Assembly (NCBI GenBank): GCA_947628335.1
Contig: CANQZT010000024.1
Location: 1-13,596 of the forward strand
Length of the DNA: 13,596 nt
Direction of reading: 5' to 3'
Origin: an uncultured Clostridia bacterium
GTDB taxonomy: Bacteria; Bacillota_A; Clostridia; TANB77; CAG-508
Shown: positions 6,891 through 13,596 of the stretch, piece after piece
Layout of the letters: every line of letters begins with the position of its first letter
How positions within the stretch are numbered: the first letter of the stretch is position 1
Translations under genes and position numbers: made by a program
Notes under the pieces: model-generated
The model's database searches: none
Told to the model about the DNA's origin: nothing
Seen by the model: the letters and a program-made list of their open reading frames with translations, nothing else

Positions 6891-7571
6891 TTATTTTACA
6901 CTCTTTTTTCGTTGTAATATAATTATTGTAAGGATTACAAAGAATGCCGTAAATGTTATATACGACGTAATTTCTTTAAATGCTATTATTCCTGATGGAA
7001 ATTTGTCAAACATATTAATTAATGATAATGGTTCAAATATACTACCAAAATTTGGTAAAAACCAAGTTATTATGAAGAATCCTATTGTTATAACTCCAGC
7101 TATTATTTGATTTTCAGTTATACTTGAGGCAAACATTCCAAATGAGATATATGCCATACTTAACATTAAAAATCCCAGTAATGTGACCAATATTGTTGGC
7201 ACATATGGAGTTCCAAAAAAATATAAAATTCCTAAATATACCAATGTGCATATTTCCGTAATTATTATAATACATACTGCTGATAAAAATTTTCCCATAA
7301 CTACTCCTGTTATGCTTACAGGTGAAGTGTATAGTAATTGTTCTGTTCCATTCTTTCTTTCTTCTGCAAACATTCTCATTGTAAGTATTGGTATTATAAA
7401 TGTTAATACGGTTGATACTGAATAAAACATATCTCCAAATTGTAAACTCCCATATTCAATTACATCTAAATAGAAAAATACACTACACATTGCTAAAAAT
7501 AATCCTATAAATACATATCCTATGGGTGATAAAAAATATGTTTTTATCTCTTTTTTTAATACTGCCATCAT
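6891..7571 (-). CDS. ABC-2 type permease (GldF/NosY-like)
   Basis: The protein has 226 residues and six predicted membrane segments. The N-terminus VLKKEIKTYFLSPIGYVF and the following MRMFAEERKNGTEQLLYTSPVS (written here in two parts: MRMFAEERKNG and TEQLLYTSPVS, 65-86) are typical of ABC-2 permeases of the GldF/NosY type; the E-E-R-x-x-G-T segment forms the coupling helix that touches the ATPase. It is the membrane channel subunit of the exporter encoded with the neighbouring ATPase and GldG-like protein. Its ATG at 7571 overlaps the ATPase stop in the arrangement TAATG, so the two are translationally coupled. A second ATG follows directly, giving either MM or M at the start. Direction of transport is inferred from the ABC-2 family, which mostly exports. 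Confidence 0.92.
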   Translation of the reverse strand: MMAVLKKEIKTYFLSPIGYVFIGLFLAMCSVFFYLDVIEYGSLQFGDMFYSVSTVLTFIIPILTMRMFAEERKNGTEQLLYTSPVSITGVVMGKFLSAVCIIIITEICTLVYLGILYFFGTPYVPTILVTLLGFLMLSMAYISFGMFASSITENQIIAGVITIGFFIITWFLPNFGSIFEPLSLINMFDKFPSGIIAFKEITSYITFTAFFVILTIIILQRKKSVK

Positions 7572-8527
7572 TATTTTTCTTCCTCCTTATGTTTTTCTGT
7601 TTCAATTAATTGCATAAATGCATCTTCTAATGTTGATTCTGATTTTTTTAATTCGAAGATAGTAATTTCTTCTTTTGCATATTTTTCAAATATTTCTTTT
7701 CTTATATCTATTTCTTTATCTGATTCTATTACATATTCTTTTGTTCCATCTTGATTTTCTTTTCTTAATTCTATTTTTCTTGCTCCTTTTATTTGTTTAG
7801 TTATTTTCTCAATTTTGCAACCTTTATCTTCTACCGTTACTATAATTTGATTTTTCTCTTTTACATTATTTTCTAAACTTTCTGGGGTATCTATAGCAAT
7901 AATTTTTCCATGATTTATTATTATTACTTTATCACATATTTGACTTACTTCTGATAATATGTGGGAACTTAAAATTATTGTGTGTTTCTTTCCTAATGCT
8001 TTTATATATTCTCTAATTTCAGTTATTTGTTTTGGATCTAAACCTACCGTTGGTTCGTCTAATATTAATATTTTAGGATTTCCTACTAACGCTCCTGCAA
8101 GACTTACACGTTGTTTATAACCTCTCGATAAATTCCTTATTAGCTTATTTTTCACATCTACTAAATTTGTTTGTTCTATTACTTCTTCTATATTTTCTTT
8201 TTTTTCTTTTTTGGGTACCATTTTCAAATCTGCCATATATTTTATAAATTCTTTTACTGTCAAATCATAATATAATGGTACATTCTCTGGCATATACCCA
8301 ATTTGTTTTTTGGCTTTTTTTGCTTTTTTTAATATGTCATACCCATCTATTATTATTTCACCTTCTGTTGGTTCTATAAAACCTGTTATCATGTTCATTG
8401 TAGTGCTTTTTCCTGCACCATTCGCACCAAGCAAACCTACAATTTCGCCTTCTTCAATTTTAAAATTAATTTGATTTACGGCAGTAAAGCTTCCATACTT
8501 TTTAGTTACATTTTTTACCTCTATCAA
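7571..8527 (-). CDS. ABC transporter ATP-binding protein (GldA-like)
   Basis: The protein has 318 residues. The ATPase core shows Walker A GANGAGKST (34-42), signature LSRGYKQR (133-140), Walker B ILILDEPT (153-160), D-loop GLDP (162-165) and the switch His in SSH (H189). The Q-loop reads GYMPEN, with Glu in place of Gln, a form common in the GldA/ABC-2 export subfamily. A C-terminal extension of about 85 residues after residue 230, with Lys/Glu-rich segments, is typical of these export ATPases. It powers the permease encoded next. The start is TTG at 8527, placed 7 nt after a perfect AGGAGG (8535-8540). It is the first gene of the operon ATPase-permease-GldG, and a promoter lies just upstream. 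The permease ATG overlaps its stop. Confidence 0.97.
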   Translation of the reverse strand: MIEVKNVTKKYGSFTAVNQINFKIEEGEIVGLLGANGAGKSTTMNMITGFIEPTEGEIIIDGYDILKKAKKAKKQIGYMPENVPLYYDLTVKEFIKYMADLKMVPKKEKKENIEEVIEQTNLVDVKNKLIRNLSRGYKQRVSLAGALVGNPKILILDEPTVGLDPKQITEIREYIKALGKKHTIILSSHILSEVSQICDKVIIINHGKIIAIDTPESLENNVKEKNQIIVTVEDKGCKIEKITKQIKGARKIELRKENQDGTKEYVIESDKEIDIRKEIFEKYAKEEITIFELKKSESTLEDAFMQLIETEKHKEEEK

Positions 8528-8560
8528 TTTTTTTCCTCCTATCTCTTCCTAACTTTTTTG

Positions 8561-8589
8561 ATATTATCATTTTATTTTTTCATTTTCAA
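8561..8589 (-). promoter_or_regulatory. Promoter of the ABC-transporter operon
   Basis: TTGAAA (complement of 8584-8589) and TAATAT (complement of 8561-8566) are 17 nt apart, and TG stands one base before the -10 (extended -10). Transcription would start near 8554, giving a leader of about 27 nt before the TTG start. Confidence 0.6.
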
Positions 8590-8685
8590 TATTAAATTTA
8601 AGAAATCACTTTTCGTTCACAAAACTTTCACAATACTTACGGAAATAGTTATTTGGAGATTATACTCTAATATTTTATAAAATTG

Positions 8686-8714
8686 TAGACTTTTGTAATT
8701 TTATGTTATATAAT
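8686..8714 (+). promoter_or_regulatory. Candidate promoter of the acyltransferase gene
   Basis: A perfect TATAAT (8709-8714) stands 17 nt after TAGACT (8686-8691), a 4/6 match to the -35 consensus. Transcription would begin near 8721, about 19 nt before the ATG at 8740. The -10 overlaps an upstream in-frame ATG (8713), which rules that ATG out as the start. Confidence 0.55.
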
Positions 8715-8739
8715 GATACCAACTTGCGAAGGAGGAAAT

Positions 8740-9777
8740 ATGGAACACAAAAGATACTATATTTATGATGTTTTAAGGAGTTTATCTCTATTTTTTATTA
8801 TTGCTATTCATTGTTCTGAAAGATTATTAATTTGCAATAGATATGATTTTGTATGGTGGGAACATAATATTATAAATGCAATTGTTCGTCCTGGTCTTCT
8901 TCTTTTTGTTTTCATTAGTGGAGCTCTTATTTTAAATAAGACTACGGAATCTACAAAAACCTTTTATACTAAAAGGTTTTTTAAAGTTATTATTCCTTTT
9001 CTTATATGTTCTTATCTATATCTATGGATAGATAAATATAACTTGGATTTGAAAATATTTTTACCAAGTAATTTTTTTACTTGTTTTTTAGATATACTTT
9101 CTGCTCCAGTAGCTTATCATCTTTGGTTTATTTATATGATTGTTGGTCTTTATGTTTTTACTCCTTATTTAAGAAAAATGTTACAGACCTTAACAGATAA
9201 TGAATGTAGAAATCTTTTTATTCTTTTATATTTGATTTCTTTTATTAAGTATTTTCTTAATTCCTTTGGTATAAAAATTGGGATATCAAATTTACTTATT
9301 GTAGATTGGTCTATTCCTTATGTTTTAGGATTTTTACTGACTAAAGATTCAATTAATAAATTTTATAAATTATTTTATATTTTGGGATTTTTTTCATTTG
9401 TTTTTCTTATTTTGGCAAATAGATATTTTCCTTATATAAATAATTTATATGATCTTGCACCAACTATGTTAATGGAATCTTCTGCCATTTTTTTGTTTTT
9501 TTTAAAAAATGCATCAAAAATTTGTGAAAGTAATCTATTTAATAAAATGTTTGAAAAAATTGCTACCTACTCATATGAAATATACTTAATACATGCAAAA
9601 ATTTTGGATATATTATTAACAAATTTTTTTAATCGTGTATATATTATTAGTCCTTTTTATACTACACTTTTTGCGATTATTTTAACTTTTTTGATATCTT
9701 TTATTTGTGTATTTATTATTAATTTTATTATAAAACATTTAACGAATTACTTTCTTCACAAAAAACACGCATTTTAA
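8740..9777 (+). CDS. AT3-family integral-membrane acyltransferase
   Basis: The protein has 345 residues and about ten membrane helices. AT3 (Acyl_transf_3, PF01757) enzymes move acyl groups, usually acetyl, across the membrane onto cell-surface sugars. The family pattern is clear: DVLRSLSLFFIIAIH (10-24) supplies the conserved Arg and the catalytic-type His24; VRPGLLLFVFISGALIL (49-65) is the second block; KRFFKVIIP (78-86) follows; HLWFIYMIVGLYVFTPYLR (127-145) is the fourth; and SYEIYLIH near the C-terminus is the last. The target glycan cannot be read from the sequence. ATG 8740 is chosen because it follows AAGGAGG (8729-8735); an in-frame ATG at 8713 lies within the -10 box. The gene stands alone, facing away from the ABC operon, and an imperfect hairpin overlaps its stop. 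Confidence 0.93.
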   Translation: MEHKRYYIYDVLRSLSLFFIIAIHCSERLLICNRYDFVWWEHNIINAIVRPGLLLFVFISGALILNKTTESTKTFYTKRFFKVIIPFLICSYLYLWIDKYNLDLKIFLPSNFFTCFLDILSAPVAYHLWFIYMIVGLYVFTPYLRKMLQTLTDNECRNLFILLYLISFIKYFLNSFGIKIGISNLLIVDWSIPYVLGFLLTKDSINKFYKLFYILGFFSFVFLILANRYFPYINNLYDLAPTMLMESSAIFLFFLKNASKICESNLFNKMFEKIATYSYEIYLIHAKILDILLTNFFNRVYIISPFYTTLFAIILTFLISFICVFIINFIIKHLTNYFLHKKHAF

Positions 9778-9792
9778 TTGCATGTTCGTCTT
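9764..9792 (+). terminator. Possible weak terminator after the acyltransferase gene
   Basis: AACACGCA (9764-9771) and TGCATGTT (9779-9786) form an 8-position stem with one C-A mismatch and a 7-nt loop, followed after a few bases by six T (9791-9796). It overlaps the stop codon and the -35 of the next promoter, so it is weakly supported. Confidence 0.3.
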
Positions 9793-9807
9793 TTTTGGGT
9801 GTATAAT
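9778..9807 (+). promoter_or_regulatory. Sigma-A promoter of the yhbY operon
   Basis: TTGCAT (9778-9783) and a perfect TATAAT (9802-9807) are 18 nt apart. Transcription would begin near 9814, about 24 nt before the yhbY start. The -35 box begins directly after the acyltransferase stop codon. Confidence 0.65.
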
Positions 9808-9837
9808 AATATTAATTTATAATTTAAGGAGTGTATT

Positions 9838-10128
9838 ATGACTAGTAAACAAAGAGCTTATTTGCGTTCTTTATCGAATAAGTTAGATGCTATTTTTCAA
9901 ATTGGAAAGAATGGATTAAGTGATAATCTAATAACTCAAATAAATGATGCTTTAGAAGCTCGAGAATTAATTAAAATTTCTGTTTTAGAAAATTCACCTC
10001 ATGATAATTTATCCATTGCAAACGAGCTTTCTTTAAAAACTGATTCTACTTTGGTTCAAATTGTAGGAAATAAAATTACTTTGTATAGACCAAAAAAGAA
10101 AAACTCAAAAATTGTTTTACCTAACTAG
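9838..10128 (+). CDS. yhbY: Ribosome-assembly RNA-binding protein YhbY
   Basis: The protein has 96 residues, the typical length of bacterial single-CRM-domain proteins (CRS1-YhbY family). The start MTSKQRAYLRSLSNKL, the GxxG-type RNA-binding loop in QIGKNGLSDNLI (21-32), the ALEARELIKI helix (38-47) and the closing LVQIVGNKITLYR strand (72-84) are all diagnostic. YhbY binds RNA and associates with the pre-50S ribosomal particle; it is a soluble cytoplasmic protein. The ATG at 9838 follows AAGGAGTG. The short Lys-rich tail after residue 84 (KKKNSKIVLPN) may add RNA contacts. It heads a two-gene operon; its TAG stop is part of the binding site of the HAD gene (TAGGAGG). Confidence 0.95.
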   Translation: MTSKQRAYLRSLSNKLDAIFQIGKNGLSDNLITQINDALEARELIKISVLENSPHDNLSIANELSLKTDSTLVQIVGNKITLYRPKKKNSKIVLPN

Positions 10129-10136
10129 GAGGTTTT

Positions 10137-10928
10137 ATGATTTATATAAATGAAGGTAGACTAAAACATTTTCGTTTAAATATGACTAATTTTTATGTTG
10201 TTATGGATTTTGATATGACTATTACAATTCCTGGAAGTGATAACTCTTGGAGTATTTTAGAAAATCCAGACTTTGTTGATCCCTGTTTAAAAAAAGAAGC
10301 TCGCACGCTTTTTAAACAATATTATACTTACGAAAATGATTATAATTTGGATAAATATATGAAGACAAAATATATGGTTGAATGGTATCAAAAAAATATG
10401 GATTTATTTTTTAAATATAATTTAACTTACGATGCTTTAATTAATTGCGTACAAAATTCTAATGTTTCTTTTAGAAATAATGCAAAGGATTTTTTAGGCT
10501 TTTTATATAAAAATAATATACCTGTTATTATTGTATCTGCTGGCATTGGTAATGTTATTTATGAATTTTTGAAGTTTAATAATTGCTTATATGATAATAT
10601 TTTTATTATTAGTAATTTTCTTGATTTTGAAAATAACAAAGTACTTCCTTTTAATAAAGAAATGATTCACAGCTGTAATAAGTCTATCCGTAAGCTTCCC
10701 GAGAATTTTTATAAAAAAATTCGTGATAGGATTTATATTTTATTATTTGGTGACTTAATTGAAGATTTGAATATGGTACCTACTAATTTACGAGAAAATA
10801 CTTTATCGTTCGGATTTTTGGAAAGACAGATAGATGATAATCTTAAATTTTATCTTGATGCATTTGATGTAGTTTTAACAGATAATTCATCTTTTAGCGA
10901 TATACAAAAAATAATAACAATTGATTAG
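10137..10928 (+). CDS. HAD-superfamily phosphatase resembling UMPH-1 pyrimidine 5'-nucleotidase
   Basis: The protein has 263 residues. HAD motif I is DFDMT (24-28), with D24 the expected nucleophile and D26 the acid/base. Motif II is VSAGIGNV (133-140), with S134. IHSCNK (177-182) supplies the likely motif III Lys. Motif IV is FGDLIEDLNM (204-213), with D206 and D210 for Mg2+. The combination of these with an alpha-helical cap (about 45-115), SAGIGNVIYEFL, ISNFLDFENNKVL and GFLER closely follows the UMPH-1 / cytosolic 5'-nucleotidase III family (PF05822), which dephosphorylates UMP, CMP or m7GMP. Assignment to that family is by eye; the substrate is unproven. It overlaps nothing but shares its binding site with the yhbY stop (8 bases between genes), so the two are cotranscribed. 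The last codons form one arm of a terminator with the convergent gene. Confidence 0.8.
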   Translation: MIYINEGRLKHFRLNMTNFYVVMDFDMTITIPGSDNSWSILENPDFVDPCLKKEARTLFKQYYTYENDYNLDKYMKTKYMVEWYQKNMDLFFKYNLTYDALINCVQNSNVSFRNNAKDFLGFLYKNNIPVIIVSAGIGNVIYEFLKFNNCLYDNIFIISNFLDFENNKVLPFNKEMIHSCNKSIRKLPENFYKKIRDRIYILLFGDLIEDLNMVPTNLRENTLSFGFLERQIDDNLKFYLDAFDVVLTDNSSFSDIQKIITID

Positions 10929-10948
10929 TTTTATTAATCAGTTGTTAT
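10914..10948. terminator. Bidirectional terminator built from two convergent coding ends
   Basis: Arms 10914-10927 and 10935-10948 form a 14-position stem with one non-Watson-Crick position (G-U on the plus strand) and a 7-nt loop. A T-run follows on both strands (10952-10957 on plus; complement of 10907-10910 and flanking A on minus). The left arm is the end of the HAD gene and the right arm is the end of the PF06541 gene; both stop codons lie inside the hairpin. Confidence 0.8.
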
Positions 10949-11623
10949 CATATTTTTTATATAATATTCCTTTCCATTTTCATCTATATATCTTAAATTT
11001 GGAAATGTTTTTTTCATTTTTGTGTCTGAAAATAATGTATCTTCTATATATTTTATTATATGATTTTTATTGTTATTGTATCTTAAAGTAGCTCGATCTT
11101 GATATGTTTTTACTGCCCATACTGTTGCAATGCAATCTATTATAATAAATGCTATTATTCCTATGTTTAATGCTTTTATGTTTGGAATTTTTGCAATTAT
11201 TTTATCTACAAATGGTTTTATATACTTAATTAATATGATTGATAACAATCCCCAAAACATGGAATATCTTAAACATATTCTTCCATTTAAGTTCCATTTT
11301 AAATATGAATAATCCCAAAATCTGGTTCCATACATTGCTTCTAGCAAATAACTTAACATATATTCTATTATATTTCCTAATATACTTCCTACTACAAATA
11401 ATTTTATTGTATGATCTTTGTATTTTGATAACACTATTATTAATGCTGTTGCACCAACTCCATATACTGGGCATAAAGGTCCCCATATCAATCCCTTTCT
11501 GCTTTCTAATACTCCCGTTGTTATATAACAAAATAGCGTTTCTATAATCAATCCAAAAATACTAAAAATGATTACATACCATAAAAACTGCATTATTGAT
11601 CTTTTTTCTTTTATATTTTCCAC
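10934..11623 (-). CDS. PF06541 putative ABC-transporter membrane protein (CmpB-like)
   Basis: The protein has 229 residues and about five membrane segments (roughly 12-34, 52-66, 74-95, 117-135, 152-172) and a hydrophilic C-terminal tail of about 50 residues. Signatures of PF06541 (named putative ABC-transporter type IV) are SRKGLIWGPLCPVYG (41-55), EYMLSYLLE (87-95), WDYS (103-106) and NLNGRICLRYSMFWG (111-125). Despite the family name, no transport function is established and no ATPase gene is adjacent. The start is GTG at 11623, 7 nt after AAAGGAG; the first in-frame ATG is residue 11, so the start could lie there but lacks a binding site. The gene faces the HAD gene with only 5 bases between stops, and a shared hairpin ends both. 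Confidence 0.87.
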   Translation of the reverse strand: MENIKEKRSIMQFLWYVIIFSIFGLIIETLFCYITTGVLESRKGLIWGPLCPVYGVGATALIIVLSKYKDHTIKLFVVGSILGNIIEYMLSYLLEAMYGTRFWDYSYLKWNLNGRICLRYSMFWGLLSIILIKYIKPFVDKIIAKIPNIKALNIGIIAFIIIDCIATVWAVKTYQDRATLRYNNNKNHIIKYIEDTLFSDTKMKKTFPNLRYIDENGKEYYIKNMITTD

Positions 11624-11644
11624 ATTTGTGCTCCTTTTTGTTAT

Positions 11645-11675
11645 CTTATATCCAAATTTTTTTCATTTTTGTGAA
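11645..11675 (-). promoter_or_regulatory. Candidate promoter of the PF06541 gene
   Basis: TATAAG (complement of 11645-11650) lies 19 nt after TTCACA (complement of 11670-11675). The boxes match well but the spacing is long. The rest of the 190-bp AT-rich gap up to the tRNA promoter shows nothing else convincing. Confidence 0.35.
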
Positions 11676-11814
11676 TAAATTACTTATTTTGTTACTTTTT
11701 TCTTTAAATTAATAACTTACATAATTTACATTCAACTATATTTAGTTTAATATTATTTTATGCAAATTGCAACTAAAATAAGGTAAAAATTTTACATTTT
11801 TTTGTTAGGTTTTA

Positions 11815-11843
11815 TTGACATTAGTTGTATTTTATGCTATCAT
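11815..11843 (+). promoter_or_regulatory. Strong promoter of tRNA-Arg
   Basis: A perfect TTGACA (11815-11820) is followed after 17 nt by TATCAT (11838-11843) with TG one base before it (extended -10). Transcription would begin near 11850, a few bases before the tRNA. This is the best promoter in the window, as expected for a stable RNA. Confidence 0.85.
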
Positions 11844-11856
11844 ATTTTATGTATTT

Positions 11857-11933
<77 letters not shown>

Positions 11934-11939
11934 AGATAA

Positions 11940-11969
11940 CGCTATCCGAATCTGGATAGCGATTTTTTT
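11940..11969 (+). terminator. Rho-independent terminator of tRNA-Arg
   Basis: A perfect 8-bp stem (CGCTATCC at 11940-11947 with GGATAGCG at 11954-11961, 6-nt loop) is followed by seven T (11963-11969), 6 bases past the CCA end. Confidence 0.9.
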
Positions 11970-12008
11970 ATTTATATAAATAGATTATTTCGAAACTTAA
12001 CATTGTTA

Positions 12009-12037
12009 TTGCATATTTTGATAAATTATGATATTTT
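12009..12037 (+). promoter_or_regulatory. Candidate promoter of the DUF262 gene
   Basis: TTGCAT (12009-12014) and TATTTT (12032-12037) are 17 nt apart, with TG one base before the -10. The -10 is weak. It lies about 34-60 bases before the start codon and after the tRNA terminator, so the gene appears to be transcribed independently. Confidence 0.4.
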
Positions 12038-12070
12038 TTACATGTGATCAAAATAGAGAGGTGTGAAATT

Positions 12071-13596
12071 ATGAGTAAATTACTTGATAATAGTATAACA
12101 ATATATGAAGCAATAAAAAATATTCAAAACGGAAAATATGTTATGCCAGCATTTCAAAGAGAATATGTATGGAGTTCAGAGCAAATAGAAAAATTATGGG
12201 ATTCTATTTTATTAGATTATCCTATTTCAAATTTTTTATTTTGGCATATTGATGATAAAAATGTTACTTGGGATACTTATTTTTGCAATTTTTTAAATAA
12301 GGTAACTTTTAATAATAGCAAACAATCTGTTAACATTAATTTTCCGATTAATGGTATTAATTTTGAATATACTGATATAGCAATTTTAGATGGACAACAA
12401 AGACTTACATCATTATATTTATCGTTAATTGGAGATACTTACATAAAGCCTAAGTTTGCAAAAAAAGGTAGCGCAGAATATGTTTATAAACTTTTTATTG
12501 AATTAGATCAAAATAAAAGTGAAAATAATGAAGAAGATTATAATAGTAAAAAATATGACATAAAATTTACAACTAAGGGTTTAATTATAAATTCAAGCAC
12601 AACACAATTTGAAATTAGAAATATACTTAATGAAGAATTTCAAAATGATAACACTAGAGAAGACGCTATTGAAAATGCAATAAAGGATGTTCCAGAAAAT
12701 AGTAAAAATTATGCTAGAAATATTCTTTTAAAACTTTATTATAAAATATTCGTTGAGAAATTAATTAGATATACTGAGATTCAAGATATGTCTCAAGATG
12801 ATGCTTTAGAAATGTTTATTAGATTTAATAATGGTGGAAAAAAATTGCGTAAACATGAAATTACAATGTCAATTCTTGAAGTTTATTGGCCAAATGCAAG
12901 GGAACAATTTTCAATACTTTTGTCAGGAGATTATGAAGGTTTTAATACAGACTTAATTATTAGAACTGCATTAATGTTATATGGTGATGTAACAAAAACA
13001 ATAATTAATAAAAGTGTGGCTGATAACCTAAAAAATAATTGGAGTGACTTTAAAATTGCTTTTAAGAATATGAAAATTGCTTTTGAAAAATTAAATATTG
13101 ATTTAAAGCGTTTTATAAATGATTATACAAAGTTAGTTCCTATTTTATATCACATATATAATAATCCTCGTACTTACGAAGAAGATTTAAATGCAATTCG
13201 TGTATATTTAACTAGGACAATATTTTTTATATATTTTCGTTCTGGTACACCAGGAAAGTTGCAAAGATTAAAAAATAATATTAATAATAATGGAATGAAA
13301 ATATCTATTGACATGCTTGACGCAATGTCTGAATTACAAATTACAGAAAGTAGAATAGAGGATATATTAAATAGTGAAAAGGGTAGCAGATTAGTGGATG
13401 AAGTTTTATACTTTATTGGAAGGAATTGGATAGATCCAGATAAAAATTATGAGCAAGACCATTTGCATCCTGAAAGTAGATTTATTGAGCCTAAACCTTT
13501 CAATATATCAATAGATGAATGGAAAAGTTGGTATATTATTCGTAACAGATTACCAAATATACAACTGCTAGATGAATTTGAAAATAAAAGTAAGAA
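12071..13596 (+). CDS. DUF262/HNH protein, GmrSD-like putative restriction enzyme (runs off the right edge)
   Basis: The frame is open for 508 codons and continues past the window. The N-terminal DUF262 domain (COG1479) shows PAFQREYVW (26-34), LDGQQRLTSL (106-115; the DGQQR motif thought to bind or cut NTP) and FIRFNNGGKKL (249-259). The C-terminal part carries an HNH-like nuclease pattern of the DUF1524/GmrSD type: QDHLHPES (462-469), then LPNIQLL (494-500) and ENKSK (504-508). GmrSD-type enzymes are type IV restriction systems that cut modified DNA using NTPs, and related DUF262 proteins occur in other phage-defence loci. The target here is unknown. ATG 12071 follows GAGAGGTG at about 9 nt. 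The gene begins 138 bases past tRNA-Arg. Whether a partner gene follows cannot be seen. Confidence 0.92.
   Translation, partial: MSKLLDNSITIYEAIKNIQNGKYVMPAFQREYVWSSEQIEKLWDSILLDYPISNFLFWHIDDKNVTWDTYFCNFLNKVTFNNSKQSVNINFPINGINFEYTDIAILDGQQRLTSLYLSLIGDTYIKPKFAKKGSAEYVYKLFIELDQNKSENNEEDYNSKKYDIKFTTKGLIINSSTTQFEIRNILNEEFQNDNTREDAIENAIKDVPENSKNYARNILLKLYYKIFVEKLIRYTEIQDMSQDDALEMFIRFNNGGKKLRKHEITMSILEVYWPNAREQFSILLSGDYEGFNTDLIIRTALMLYGDVTKTIINKSVADNLKNNWSDFKIAFKNMKIAFEKLNIDLKRFINDYTKLVPILYHIYNNPRTYEEDLNAIRVYLTRTIFFIYFRSGTPGKLQRLKNNINNNGMKISIDMLDAMSELQITESRIEDILNSEKGSRLVDEVLYFIGRNWIDPDKNYEQDHLHPESRFIEPKPFNISIDEWKSWYIIRNRLPNIQLLDEFENKSK

Noticed and set aside
8713..8739. Upstream in-frame ATG at 8713 as the acyltransferase start
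   Set aside because: It overlaps the TATAAT box and lacks a binding site; ATG 8740 follows AAGGAGG.
11611..11625. Tiny overlapping frame ATG-TGG-AAA-ATA-TAA at the PF06541 start
   Set aside because: Four codons only; its ATG most likely arises by chance beside the GTG start, and nothing else supports a regulatory leader peptide.
11772..11784. Palindrome GTAAAAATTTTAC upstream of the tRNA promoter
   Set aside because: Pure A/T core of 13 bases in a region of this composition is expected by chance; it lies too far from any promoter box to interpret.

Overview
The window is a very AT-rich stretch of bacterial chromosome with short intergenic gaps, strong AGGAGG-type ribosome binding sites and TTG/GTG starts. 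The gene set (LytR-CpsA-Psr protein, RsfS, CvpA, DUF5711, YkvI, DUF378, YhbY, PF06541 protein) points to a low-GC Firmicute, most likely a clostridial lineage. Trp is encoded by TGG and every intact stop is TAA or TAG, so the standard bacterial code fits. The species cannot be named from the sequence.

Left part (1-8527), all minus strand. The N-terminus of an SDR oxidoreductase runs off the left edge. Next is a monocistronic DUF378 membrane protein with its own terminator, then an LCP cell-wall ligase gene plus rsfS unit with a good promoter and a terminator. A DUF5711-cvpA pair follows, whose first gene is broken by a one-base frameshift. Last comes an operon for a Gld-type ABC exporter (ATPase, permease, GldG-like protein), followed through a hairpin by a YkvI-type permease gene.

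Middle (8528-10928), plus strand. A divergent promoter region of about 210 bp leads to an integral-membrane acyltransferase of the AT3 family. Then comes a yhbY-HAD phosphatase operon; the phosphatase resembles the cytosolic pyrimidine 5'-nucleotidase (UMPH-1) family.

Right part (10929-13596). A minus-strand PF06541 membrane protein converges on the phosphatase gene, and one long hairpin built from both coding ends can terminate in both directions. A tRNA-Arg(UCU) gene with a near-consensus promoter and its own terminator follows. Immediately beyond it a DUF262/HNH (GmrSD-like) putative restriction-defence gene starts and runs off the right edge.

Most of the window is housekeeping and envelope biology. 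The parts that deserve a second look are the DUF5711 frameshift, the palindrome/direct-repeat element on the LCP promoter, the hairpin that buries the ykvI ribosome binding site, and the DUF262 gene beside the tRNA, which may mark the edge of a defence island. I see no CRISPR array, transposon or phage gene. No gene-free stretch exceeds 300 bases.
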